Shown: positions 1 through 7,574, counted from the stretch's first letter. The stretch: DNA of 11,445 nt from Campylobacterales bacterium (GCA_027081495.1 JALWKJ010000200.1:1-11445); one strand, 5' to 3'. Numbers and translations: made by a program. Notes: generated by a model not told the origin, from the sequence alone.

Positions 1-18
1 TGCCGTTTGTTTATCCAT
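1..18 (-). CDS. start of a downstream gene, cut by the window edge
   Basis: The minus strand shows ATG at 18-16 followed by five codons, reading M-D-K-Q-T-A before the sequence runs out. A strong Shine-Dalgarno tract (AAAGGAAGAG) lies about 3-10 bases upstream and overlaps the TAA stop of the GH57 gene. The spacing from that stop is 9 bp, so this is very probably the next gene of the same operon. Six residues cannot identify the product. A glycogen-metabolism function such as a glycogen synthase or glucanotransferase would fit the neighbourhood, but that is context only. Confidence 0.6.
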
Positions 19-27
19 TCTCTTCCT

Positions 28-2136
28 TTAAATATACCAGTTGTTTTTTATTTCATTTAAACAGTTAAACTCTATTTTCGAATAAAGAGGCAAAAGCTGT
101 AGAAGTTGAGTCTCTTTAAAAAGTTTTAGACTGATCTCTTTATTTTTTACTATCTTTTTGTCAAAAGAGATTTCCATGATTTCGTCGGTCGCATATTCGA
201 TCGAATTTGCTATTTTTTTCCGATTTTTCGAGATAAAAAGCTTATAGACTCTACCTGAGATCGAAACTTCTATATATGATTTTTCAAAAAGATTCGAAAA
301 ATCTCCTATGAGCGCTAGATAACACTTTTTGCGATCGCATCCGGTGTATATCTTTTTTATGATGAAATTGTCGGTGTTCATGGAAGAGAGTTCGCTTTCA
401 AGATCTATCTCTCCGCATCCCAGCCACTCAAAAAAATTATCTATTTTGCCGTCAATCGTCGGCGTTATATAGTTTTTGGCTTTTTTAAAAAAGTCTTTTG
501 CTTTCTTTTGTTCATCTACGATAGGATCAAGAAGAAAACGGGGGATCTTTTTGTTTAAAAGCGTATAAACATTCATAAGATGCGTTCGAAAAAGAAGATC
601 GAAAGTTGAAGCTAGATCGGTATGATGATCGTCTCCGTACCACCAAAACCAGTCGCTGCTTTCGGCTATGAGAAACTCTCTTTGAATCATCTTATTCGTA
701 TGGGGGTCTATCTTTTGTTTTAGTTTTTCATATTGGGCTTTTGTCTCAAAAATAAGCTCCCAAGCTCTATTTTTCTCTTTATGTCCTATCCAGATGTCGA
801 AATTAGCGTTTATCCAAGAGCCCGGCATGATTTCATGCAGTTTGTTCGAGGATATTTTTTCATCTTTTAAAACATCTTTCATCAAAGAAGTTTCGCAAAA
901 CGGCGAATTTTCTATCGCGCCGTAAAGCGTTTCAAAGAACTCTTTTGCGTTTTTGGGGTAGTGCTCCCACGCGTTTTCTCCGTCAAGAATGACATTTATA
1001 TTTAAATTTTCATCGCTGCTTTGATTTATCCGATCGATTCTTGTCAAAAAATCGTTTACCGCATGCGCGCTGTCCCAACCGCTGTAAGTAAAACCGATTA
1101 GATCGCTCAAAGTTTTATCTCTAAAAAAGAGATTAATCTTTGAGTTTTTAAAAATCAATTCGCTGTTTTTGTAGATATCTTCTTTAAAAAAGTGTCCGCT
1201 TTTATAAAGAACTTCTTCGTCGCTGCAGGCGTATTTGATCCCTTTTTGCGATAAAACTTCAAGAAATTCATAACATATCGAACCCTCGGCAGGCCAGAAA
1301 CCGGTCGGCTTTTTTTCAAATAACTTTTCATAAAGCAAGATTGCCGAATCTATTTGCGACAGCGCGTCTTCTTTGAGATTTCCCTCGTATTTTGGCAAAG
1401 ATGTGTAGGGATTTGCTATTTTTGCGTTTTGTATGTCAAAGAGCAGGGGAGCGATCGGGTGGTTAAAAGGAGTGGTCGTTATCTCTATTTGACCGCTTTT
1501 TTGAAGCTTTTTATAATAGGGAATAATCTCTTTTATAAATTCGCTTAAACTTTCAAGCAATCTGATTTTATCGTTTTGAGAGTAATTTCTCTGTTTTTTA
1601 ATAAGCTCTTTTACGATTTTGTTGTTTTCTCTTAGATACTCTCCGCACCAACTTAAAAGAAAAAGAACTTCAAGATCCAAAAACTCTTCATCGCTAAAAT
1701 CAAGCAGAGCCTCTTGGAGGTCGGCAAACCTCTCCTTTTTAAGATAAAGGTCGTAATATCTGCTAAAAGGTTTTATCATATGTTCGGTATTTGAGAAAAA
1801 AAGATACTCTATGAGATATAGTTTTTGACTTCTCTCAAGCTCTATAACATCTTCTTTAATCGTTTTTAAAAAGCGATCGTTTACATTGTAATCCTCATAC
1901 TCTTTTAATTGAACCAAAAGCGATGGAACGAGATTGAAAGTAGCTTTTATAGAGGGAAATTTTTCGATATACCAAGGCATGTCGTAATAATCTTTTATGG
2001 CATGCAAAAAAACCCAGGGCATCACGATAGAGTCGCTTAAATCATCGCGATAATAGGGTTGGTGCATATGCCATAAAAAACTGATTTTTGCTTTTTTCAC
2101 GCTTAGAGGGTCTCTTTGACTTTCGTTTGTTTCCAT
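28..2136 (-). CDS. glycoside hydrolase family 57 protein (alpha-amylase / 4-alpha-glucanotransferase type)
   Basis: This is a retaining GH57 enzyme acting on alpha-1,4-glucans; whether it is an amylase, an amylopullulanase-like enzyme or a glucanotransferase cannot be told from sequence. All five conserved GH57 regions are visible: WHMHQP (22-27), GQIEITTTPFNHPI (215-228), FWPAEGS (280-286) with probable nucleophile Glu284, ILDGENAWEH (383-392) with probable acid/base Asp385, and SWINANFDIWIGH (440-452). WFWWYGDDHH follows at 496-505. The catalytic (beta/alpha)7 domain should end near residue 540, and the last ~160 residues, opening with TPTIDGKIDNFFEW, look like the C-terminal beta-domain common in this family. 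No signal peptide is seen, so it is likely cytoplasmic and works on internal glycogen or maltodextrin. The ATG at 2136 overlaps the upstream gene by 34 bp and has only a weak Shine-Dalgarno. A GTG at codon 13 (2100-2098) is an alternative start. Confidence 0.93.
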   Translation of the reverse strand: METNESQRDPLSVKKAKISFLWHMHQPYYRDDLSDSIVMPWVFLHAIKDYYDMPWYIEKFPSIKATFNLVPSLLVQLKEYEDYNVNDRFLKTIKEDVIELERSQKLYLIEYLFFSNTEHMIKPFSRYYDLYLKKERFADLQEALLDFSDEEFLDLEVLFLLSWCGEYLRENNKIVKELIKKQRNYSQNDKIRLLESLSEFIKEIIPYYKKLQKSGQIEITTTPFNHPIAPLLFDIQNAKIANPYTSLPKYEGNLKEDALSQIDSAILLYEKLFEKKPTGFWPAEGSICYEFLEVLSQKGIKYACSDEEVLYKSGHFFKEDIYKNSELIFKNSKINLFFRDKTLSDLIGFTYSGWDSAHAVNDFLTRIDRINQSSDENLNINVILDGENAWEHYPKNAKEFFETLYGAIENSPFCETSLMKDVLKDEKISSNKLHEIMPGSWINANFDIWIGHKEKNRAWELIFETKAQYEKLKQKIDPHTNKMIQREFLIAESSDWFWWYGDDHHTDLASTFDLLFRTHLMNVYTLLNKKIPRFLLDPIVDEQKKAKDFFKKAKNYITPTIDGKIDNFFEWLGCGEIDLESELSSMNTDNFIIKKIYTGCDRKKCYLALIGDFSNLFEKSYIEVSISGRVYKLFISKNRKKIANSIEYATDEIMEISFDKKIVKNKEISLKLFKETQLLQLLPLYSKIEFNCLNEIKNNWYI

Positions 2137-4625
2137 GATGAAATTTTATCTTTATATTCCTGTAATATCGCATCCGCGGCCTCTTTTTTGGGGGCTTGAA
2201 TATAAAGATTTAAAAAATCGCTGTATTGATCCGGGATCATAAGTATCCAAGAGTCCTCTTCAATCCAGATTTTTACTCCGTCGATCATAGATGATCGTTT
2301 TGTTTTTGAATCTTGTAAAAATCTTCTCATCATAGTCCCCTTAAGGGCGTTTGGACACTCTATTTGATAACTTTGATAGTAAAACGAAGCCATCTCTTTT
2401 GCGATGGATGAGAGTTTGAAATTGAATTTTGTCATCATCTCTATCACTTTCAAAGAAGCAAATACCGTATCTCTGTTAAACGCGAAATCTATAAAGGCGA
2501 AATTACCCTCCACCGAAGCTACCAGATAGTATTCGCTTAATTTCTCTTTCGTAAAGCCGCTATATTTTCCTCTTTCTATTTTGAGGTTTTCAAATTTTTC
2601 ATCAAATATATCGGGAGTCCAAGCCGGAAGGAAGATTTTTCTTTTTTCTCCATTTGGAGTCGAATAATTTACCATATATAAAACGCATAAAAGAGCTATA
2701 TGTTCGTCAAGAAGTTTGCCTTCATCGCAAATAAGGCGCATTTTCTGTCCGTTTGGATATATCATAAGCCCTATGTCTCTCTCAAGAGACGATACGATTT
2801 TTGAGAGATTTTCTTGCGACTTTTTAGCGAGAGTCGGAAGCGTTGAGAGTTTTTTCTCGTCAGGTACGGCATTTAAGACGATATTGTCCAATTCAAGACC
2901 GGTTAAAAGTTTTGGATAAATTTTCGAAACCGCGCCGCTCATCATATCAACGGCTATTTTTATATCGCTGCTTTTTATAGTATCAAGGTCTAATTTCGAT
3001 AAGATATCTTCGATATATGTCTCTTCAAGAAACCTGACTTCGGTAATCTCTCCTATATCTTCGCTGTCAACTCGTCTGAAGTTTTCTCTAAAAAATACCC
3101 TCTCTATATTTTTTGCCATATTCGTGTCGATTCGAAGTCCGTCTTCGGTAAAAATGATAATCTCCGTATGGGTTTTATCCGTAATGCTTTGGCGAAAGTG
3201 AACGCCCGCCGAGATATTTTTATTGTTTGCCAGACTGTACCTCATCGCGGCGGAGGGCATATATGTGATATCGACTACATCAAGCCCCGTCGATAAGAGC
3301 CCGCCTAAAAAGGCTCTTTTGAGCATTCTTGAGCTTCTGTGAAAATCTCTTGATACATAAACTTTTGAACCAACGGGCAGCATCGTTCCAAGCGCTTCGG
3401 CCAGTTTTGTCGACATTGTGCATGAGAGTTCGATATTTGTTCTTCCTCTAACCATTCCGTCTTCAAATATCGAGCTTTTATATTTGCTTCCCCAAACGAC
3501 ATTGTTGCTTACGATGGAGTTTTCATCTATGATTTTATCCGCCCAAACGACGACATCTTTTTCAAAGCTGACATTATCCAACACATCGCAGTTTTCGGCC
3601 ATGATAACTCCCTCTTTTATCTTGATGTTGTTCGCGAGGCGGTTTTTATCGCAGATAACGGCTTTGTCGATGTCGCAGTTTTTACCTATTTTAACATTGC
3701 TCCAAATAACGCTGTTTGATATTTTCGTATCGTCTCTTATGACTACATTGTCTCCAAGTACGACATTTTTAAGTACGACATTTTTACCGATTTTTGTTTT
3801 ATTTCCAAGTACTACTATGCCCGAGATTTTAAGATTTTCACTCAAATCGTCTTCGGGAGTATATACGATACCCTCTTTCGTAGTTATCTTATTTCCGTCA
3901 AACGAAAAAGCGAAACGAAGATTTAAGATATCGTCGTAAACATCTCTATAGCTTTGAGGATTTCCGACATCTCTCCAGTATCCTTCTATTTTCGGTCCCC
4001 AAAGAGGTATGTCGTTTTCCATCAAAAGAGGGAAAAGATCTTTCGCGAAATCGAAATTTTTCTCAGAAGGTATAAAATCCAAAATCTGAGGTTCGACTAT
4101 ATAGATGCCGGTGTTTATCGTATCGCTAAAAACTTCGCCCCAACCCGGTTTTTCGAGAAATTTTTCTATTTTGTCGTTTTCATCCGTTATGACGACGCCA
4201 AATTGCAAAGGATCTTCAACCGGAGTAAGCGCTATGCTAAAAAGAGCGTTTTTTTCATTGTGGGCATCGACGATTTTTCTAAAGTCAAAATCGGTTACGA
4301 GATCTCCGCTTACTATGATGAAGTTGTCGTCTTGTAAAAATTCTTGTGCGCATTTGACGGCTCCCGCCGTACCGTAATCGTCGTCTGGAAGAACATATTC
4401 TATCTTTACGCCCCACTTGCCGCCGTCTTTGAAATAATCCTTGATGGTTTCGGGTTTAAAATACAAAAGTATGACAAACTCCGTGATCCCTAGTTGTTCT
4501 TTGAGCTTTATTATAATATGCTCCATCATCGGCCTGTTTACGACAGGAAGCATCGGTTTGGGAAGAGAGGTAGTCAGAGGCTGGATACGGGTTCCAAATC
4601 CTCCGGCCATAACAACAGCTTTCAT
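2103..4625 (-). CDS. nucleotidyltransferase / left-handed beta-helix / phosphohexomutase-like fusion protein
   Basis: Three domains can be seen. Residues 1 to ~235 are a sugar-1-phosphate nucleotidyltransferase, with the MAGGFGTRIQPLT signature (6-18), KPMLPV (23-28), VSGDLVTDF (105-113), EKP (158-160) and a W-R-D-V-G region (217-221). Residues ~255-385 are a left-handed beta-helix of hexapeptide-like repeats (for example KIGKNVVLKNVVLGDNVVI). Residues ~395-835 resemble phosphomannomutase/phosphoglucomutase. Such proteins are usually named mannose-1-phosphate guanylyltransferase or NTP transferase/PMM; here the base and sugar are not proven. The mutase part lacks a TASHNP serine loop (ISAGVHFRQS at 471-480 instead), a DGDADR metal loop (RDIGLMIYPNGQKMR at 616-630) and the C-terminal RPSGTEP phosphate loop (MIPDQYSDF at 796-804). 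It is probably not an active mutase. The start has Shine-Dalgarno AAGGA seven bases upstream and the family's usual N-terminus. It could supply the ADP- or UDP-glucose used for glycogen synthesis. Confidence 0.9.
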   Translation of the reverse strand: MKAVVMAGGFGTRIQPLTTSLPKPMLPVVNRPMMEHIIIKLKEQLGITEFVILLYFKPETIKDYFKDGGKWGVKIEYVLPDDDYGTAGAVKCAQEFLQDDNFIIVSGDLVTDFDFRKIVDAHNEKNALFSIALTPVEDPLQFGVVITDENDKIEKFLEKPGWGEVFSDTINTGIYIVEPQILDFIPSEKNFDFAKDLFPLLMENDIPLWGPKIEGYWRDVGNPQSYRDVYDDILNLRFAFSFDGNKITTKEGIVYTPEDDLSENLKISGIVVLGNKTKIGKNVVLKNVVLGDNVVIRDDTKISNSVIWSNVKIGKNCDIDKAVICDKNRLANNIKIKEGVIMAENCDVLDNVSFEKDVVVWADKIIDENSIVSNNVVWGSKYKSSIFEDGMVRGRTNIELSCTMSTKLAEALGTMLPVGSKVYVSRDFHRSSRMLKRAFLGGLLSTGLDVVDITYMPSAAMRYSLANNKNISAGVHFRQSITDKTHTEIIIFTEDGLRIDTNMAKNIERVFFRENFRRVDSEDIGEITEVRFLEETYIEDILSKLDLDTIKSSDIKIAVDMMSGAVSKIYPKLLTGLELDNIVLNAVPDEKKLSTLPTLAKKSQENLSKIVSSLERDIGLMIYPNGQKMRLICDEGKLLDEHIALLCVLYMVNYSTPNGEKRKIFLPAWTPDIFDEKFENLKIERGKYSGFTKEKLSEYYLVASVEGNFAFIDFAFNRDTVFASLKVIEMMTKFNFKLSSIAKEMASFYYQSYQIECPNALKGTMMRRFLQDSKTKRSSMIDGVKIWIEEDSWILMIPDQYSDFLNLYIQAPKKEAADAILQEYKDKISSWKQTKVKETL

Positions 4626-4642
4626 TCAATATCCTTACTATA

Positions 4643-4659
4643 AATTTAATAATTAAATT
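4643..4659. repeat. AT-only palindrome in the 5' leader of the nucleotidyltransferase gene
   Basis: AATTTAAT and ATTAAATT form perfect 8-bp arms around a single central base. The palindrome lies between the predicted -10 box and the ribosome-binding site, roughly at the expected transcription start. It could be an operator, but pure A/T palindromes arise easily by chance in AT-rich intergenic DNA. Confidence 0.3.
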
Positions 4660-4665
4660 ATAGCA
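4657..4665 (-). promoter_or_regulatory. extended -10 promoter for the nucleotidyltransferase-GH57 genes
   Basis: Read on the minus strand, the sequence is TGCTATAAT, preceded by TC. This matches the TnTGnTATAAT extended -10 element that dominates sigma70 promoters in Campylobacterota, which often lack a recognisable -35 box. The hexamer is 4662-4657, so transcription would start near 4650 and leave a leader of about 25 nt with the Shine-Dalgarno AAGGA. It would let the fusion gene, GH57 and the next gene be transcribed separately from the glucokinase and GT35 genes. Confidence 0.6.
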
Positions 4666-4702
4666 GAAAATATTCCAAATGTTTAAGTTTTTTGAATTTA
4701 TT

Positions 4703-4731
4703 TGATCAATGTCTTTTTGGGACATTGATCA
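4703..4731 (-). terminator. perfect 11-bp-stem hairpin after the GT35 gene (non-canonical terminator or mRNA end)
   Basis: TGATCAATGTC (4703-4713) and GACATTGATCA (4721-4731) are perfect inverted repeats around a 7-base loop. The hairpin begins 16 bp after the GT35 stop codon and sits upstream of the promoter at 4657-4665. On the minus strand it is followed by AAATAAATTC, not a T run, so it is not a textbook Rho-independent terminator. It could partly terminate transcription, stabilise the 3' end of the upstream mRNA, or be a protein-binding dyad. Confidence 0.45.
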
Positions 4732-4746
4732 GTGAAGATATTTTTT

Positions 4747-6447
4747 TTATACGGCCTCGCAGATCTCTTTAGTTGAAGCCGTTTTAGAGTTTTTTGGCTC
4801 AAAGCGTAAATTGTACATTTTTTCATAATAGTCATGAGCCATTCTATTTGAGTCGAAAAACGGCACTACTTCTCTCATGGCATGTTTTATTATACCGACC
4901 CATTTTTCTTGATTTTCATAATACATCGGGATAATTTCGTTTTCAAGTACATCCATCATATTTTTATTATCGAGTCTGTCTTGCTCGTATGTCGGGAGAT
5001 TACCGTCGCATCCTGGAATCGTAAAGGCGTTGTGTCCGTGAACGGCAAATTCTGGATGCCAGCCGTCTGGAATGGAAAAGTGAATAGCGGCGTTCATACT
5101 CGCCGTCATACCGCTTGTACCGGACGCTTCTCTGTTGATTCTTGGAGTGTTGATCCACACATCGGCTCCTTTTTTGAGAGCGGCTGAGAGTTCAAGTTCA
5201 TAACCGGTTAAAACGGCGATGTTTTTTATATCTTTTGATAGATAAAGAAGTTCGTTGAAAATTCCGACCGCTATTCCGTCGGTCGGATACGGTTTTCCCG
5301 CCCATATGATTTGAACGGGTCTTTTCGTATCTTCGACGATTTTCAAAAATCTTTCAAAATCATATTTTAAAAGCCCCGGTCTTTTGTATTCGGCAAATCT
5401 TCTCGCCCAGACGATCGTCAAAACATTCGGATCAAACATCTTCCCGGTTTGATTTGCGACTATGTTAAAAAGCATTCTTTTTAGATGTTTTTTTCTCGCG
5501 ATTATTTCATAGTCTATATCTTCGTTCAGCGCGCGGGTTAAAACCATATCCTGCCAAAATTTTCTGTTTTGGGCATTTGTAATGGGGATGATTTTTTCAT
5601 CCTCTTCAAGCACATCTTTCCACATATCGTTTGCCACATCCGCGTGGATTTTAGAGACTGCGTTTGAGATTTTCGAGAGTTTAAGAGCTCCAACGGTTAA
5701 AGAGAACATTTCACCTTTTGTGCCCGTTATCTCTCTTACCGTATCAATATCCAAAGAAGCGAAAAAGCCCATTCTATGTAAAAGATCGATATTGTGCTCT
5801 TCATTTCCCGCAGCTTCGGGAGTATGAGTGGTAAAGACGACTCTTTTTCTCACTTCGTCGATATCTTTATATTTTTCATATAGATTAAATGTAAGAGGTA
5901 CGGCATGTCCTTCGTTCATATGGTAAATATCGATCTCTTTTCCAAGCGCCTCAAGAGCTTTTACACCGCCGATTCCCAAGATTATCTCTTGCGCGATTCT
6001 GGTCTCATGATTTCCGTCGTATAGTCTATGCGTAATCGTTTTTGAAAGATAATCGTTTGGCTCGATATCCGTAGAAAGAAGCACCATAGGCGCCGTTTGA
6101 AATGTTTCGGGTTTTAAAAGCATCACTTTTACATAAACCGGTTTATTATTTACATTTACCGTTACGGTGATGTTCGGATCTTCGAGAAACTGATAATTTT
6201 TTCGTATATGCGACGCTTTCATGCCTCCGTCTTCTTCTCTTTCTTGATCATAATAACCGTATGACCACAGCATTCCGACGCCTATGACATTTTGTCTAAG
6301 CTCATAAACGCTTCTCATATGAGAGCCCGCTAAAAATCCTAATCCGCCGGAGTAGATTTTGAGCGCTTGATGAAGTGCGAATTCCATACTGAAATATGCC
6401 ACTTTAGTTTCGTACTGTTCCGCTATTTTGATTGTGTAGTTATTCAT
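4747..6447 (-). CDS. glgP: alpha-glucan family phosphorylase-like protein (GT35), short form without the PLP lysine
   Basis: At 566 residues this is far shorter than E. coli GlgP (about 815) and belongs to the short 'alpha-glucan phosphorylase' lineage. Family landmarks are VAYFSMEF (16-23), SGGLGFLAG (33-41), HMNEGH (176-181), FTTHTP (205-210), WARRFAEYKR (347-356), GADVWINTPR (427-436) and EASGTSGM (440-447). In classical phosphorylases the EASGT..M motif is followed by the lysine that forms a Schiff base with pyridoxal phosphate (Lys680 in rabbit muscle enzyme). Here that position is Thr448 (codon ACG). Arg350 and Lys355, equivalent to rabbit Arg569 and Lys574, are kept. The fold is clear, but a normal PLP-dependent phosphorolysis is doubtful. 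No signal peptide or membrane segment is seen. The ATG directly abuts the glucokinase stop (TAGATG) and its Shine-Dalgarno AAGGA lies inside that gene, so translation is probably coupled. The symbol follows usual annotation; the activity is uncertain. Confidence 0.85.
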   Translation of the reverse strand: MNNYTIKIAEQYETKVAYFSMEFALHQALKIYSGGLGFLAGSHMRSVYELRQNVIGVGMLWSYGYYDQEREEDGGMKASHIRKNYQFLEDPNITVTVNVNNKPVYVKVMLLKPETFQTAPMVLLSTDIEPNDYLSKTITHRLYDGNHETRIAQEIILGIGGVKALEALGKEIDIYHMNEGHAVPLTFNLYEKYKDIDEVRKRVVFTTHTPEAAGNEEHNIDLLHRMGFFASLDIDTVREITGTKGEMFSLTVGALKLSKISNAVSKIHADVANDMWKDVLEEDEKIIPITNAQNRKFWQDMVLTRALNEDIDYEIIARKKHLKRMLFNIVANQTGKMFDPNVLTIVWARRFAEYKRPGLLKYDFERFLKIVEDTKRPVQIIWAGKPYPTDGIAVGIFNELLYLSKDIKNIAVLTGYELELSAALKKGADVWINTPRINREASGTSGMTASMNAAIHFSIPDGWHPEFAVHGHNAFTIPGCDGNLPTYEQDRLDNKNMMDVLENEIIPMYYENQEKWVGIIKHAMREVVPFFDSNRMAHDYYEKMYNLRFEPKNSKTASTKEICEAV

Positions 6448-7296
6448 CTAATTCCTTTTTTTGTTTTTTAGAAGTTTCGCTCCGATAAGGTTGGCGTTTT
6501 TTAGTTTTGAGATCAAAATCTCTACATCGCTTGCCGGTTTTTTCATCGCTTTTTTTGAGACTCCTCTTTCGATCGTCTCAACAAGGTAAGGGTTGTTTTT
6601 AAAAACTCCTCCTCCTAGTATAAGTTTTGAGGGATTAAACAGAGTTACGAGCAAAGACGCCGCGTAAACCGTCGCCTCATGAAAATTTTGCAAAATTACA
6701 TGCGCTTTTGGACTTTTGCTTTTTTTAAGCGCTTCAAGAGAGAAATCGCTGTCAAGAGCGAAATGCTCAATCCATCTTTTCAAAGCGCTTCCGGACGCAA
6801 AGAGTTCAAGACAGTCGTCTTTACCGCATCCGCAAATAAAAGGAGACTCTTTGTAGCTTATATGTCCGATCTCTCCGGCAAGGTTTGAAACGCCTCGAAC
6901 GATCTTACCTCTATCTATGAAGCTGCTTCCAAGTCCCGTGCCCATATATAGCAGCATAAGAGACTCTTTTTCGCCAAAAAGTTCGCTTTGAGCAAGGGCG
7001 GCCGCTTTTAAATCGTTATCGATTTCAAGCCTCAAGTCATACTTTGACTCAAAATATGACTTTATGTCGAATTTGGGAGTCTTTATGTTCGGAGCGCTAA
7101 GTATGACGCCGTCTTTGACTTGTCCGCCAAAAGCTATGCCTATATATGAAATCTTGTCAAAAATGCCCAGTTTTTGGATAAGAAACTCTTTAAGCGAAAT
7201 ATCATCACTGTTTAACGACTCCTCTTGCACGAGAGTTCCTTCGTTTTCAATAACATAACGAAAGTTCGTACCTCCGTAATCGATGAGAAGTTCCAT
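6448..7296 (-). CDS. glk: ROK-family glucokinase
   Basis: This 282-residue sugar kinase is expected to phosphorylate glucose to glucose-6-phosphate with ATP in the cytoplasm. The N-terminal phosphate-binding motif IDYGGTN is at 5-11, EIDNDLKAAA at 91-100 contains the likely catalytic Asp95, and the second phosphate loop MGTGLGSSF is at 118-126. The ROK signature follows: GEIGH (141-145), then CGCGKDDC (155-162) with Cys155, Cys157 and Cys162, plus His145, as the expected zinc ligands, and LELFASGSAL (163-172). LILGGGVF near residue 225 is the C-terminal adenosine-side glycine motif. No N-terminal helix-turn-helix is present, so it is an enzyme and not a ROK repressor. Shine-Dalgarno AAGGA lies nine bases before the ATG. 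It is the first gene of the minus-strand cluster. Glucose is the best substrate guess, but ROK enzymes also take fructose, ManNAc or GlcNAc. Confidence 0.88.
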   Translation of the reverse strand: MELLIDYGGTNFRYVIENEGTLVQEESLNSDDISLKEFLIQKLGIFDKISYIGIAFGGQVKDGVILSAPNIKTPKFDIKSYFESKYDLRLEIDNDLKAAALAQSELFGEKESLMLLYMGTGLGSSFIDRGKIVRGVSNLAGEIGHISYKESPFICGCGKDDCLELFASGSALKRWIEHFALDSDFSLEALKKSKSPKAHVILQNFHEATVYAASLLVTLFNPSKLILGGGVFKNNPYLVETIERGVSKKAMKKPASDVEILISKLKNANLIGAKLLKNKKRN

Positions 7297-7321
7297 AAAA
7301 CAAAATCCTTAATCCACGACT

Positions 7322-7368
7322 GATCTAAATCTAAAATGTAAAATATTATAAATTTACATTATTAGATC
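7322..7368. promoter_or_regulatory. nested dyad around the glucokinase -10 box (operator-like)
   Basis: Two inverted-repeat pairs surround the same centre. The inner pair is ATGTAAA (7336-7342) and TTTACAT (7353-7359). The outer pair is GATCTAA (7322-7328) and TTAGATC (7362-7368). The inner spacer contains TATAAT on the minus strand (7350-7345), the likely -10 hexamer for the glucokinase operon, with a start site near 7338 and a leader of about 42 nt. A repressor bound here would block the promoter. No regulator gene is in the window, and AT-rich dyads can be accidental. Confidence 0.45.
7345..7350 (-). promoter_or_regulatory. putative -10 box of the glucokinase operon
   Basis: The minus strand reads TATAAT here, a perfect -10 hexamer, but it is preceded by AATTTA-type sequence and not TGn, so it is not an extended -10. 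No convincing -35 box was found. The position, about 50 bp before the glucokinase ATG, is suitable. The remaining 7369-7434 is AT-rich and shows nothing recognisable. Confidence 0.4.
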
Positions 7369-7434
7369 GGCATTTTAAAGAAGTATCATAGAATATAGAG
7401 GCTTAAACTATCTTTTTTTAAATAAATGTAACTA

Positions 7435-7466
7435 TTACCGCGTCAACTAAATATCTAAATGTTTGA
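7435..7466 (+). repeat. left terminal inverted repeat of the MITE-like element
   Basis: This 32-bp arm begins TTACCGCGTCAACTAAATAT and matches the reverse complement of 7671-7702 at 29 of 32 positions. Two of the three differences would be G·U pairs in plus-strand RNA. It is preceded by TA at 7433-7434. Confidence 0.88.
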
Positions 7467-7565
7467 GAGGACGAGATGAGGTAAGATGTGCGTGAAAAAA
7501 TTTGCAGGACTAGCCGTAGCTAATGCAAAGATTTTTTCAGGTGCAGATTGCCTCATATCGTTCTC
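7467..7565 (+). repeat. long internal hairpin 1 of the element
   Basis: Bases 7467-7481 pair with 7551-7565. The stem continues inward through an A-run/T-run pairing (7493-7501 with 7531-7539), TGCA with TGCA (7503-7506, 7524-7527) and TAGC with GCTA (7511-7514, 7519-7522). The result is a nearly continuous hairpin of about 99 bases. Confidence 0.7.
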
Positions 7566-7574
7566 CCCGAAGGG

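Noticed and set aside
2098..2136. frameshift joining the nucleotidyltransferase fusion and the GH57 gene
   Set aside because: Both proteins have complete, family-typical ends, so this is a normal short gene overlap.
3418..3939. 173-codon plus-strand open frame opposite the nucleotidyltransferase gene
   Set aside because: It is low-complexity (Ser/Thr/Leu/Phe-rich), antisense to a well-conserved beta-helix coding region, and has no recognisable domain; it is a shadow of the real gene.
4703..4731. FNR/CRP-type site (TTGATnnnnATCAA)
   Set aside because: TTGATCAA-like half-sites occur, but the spacing and the long perfect stem do not match the 4-base-spaced consensus.
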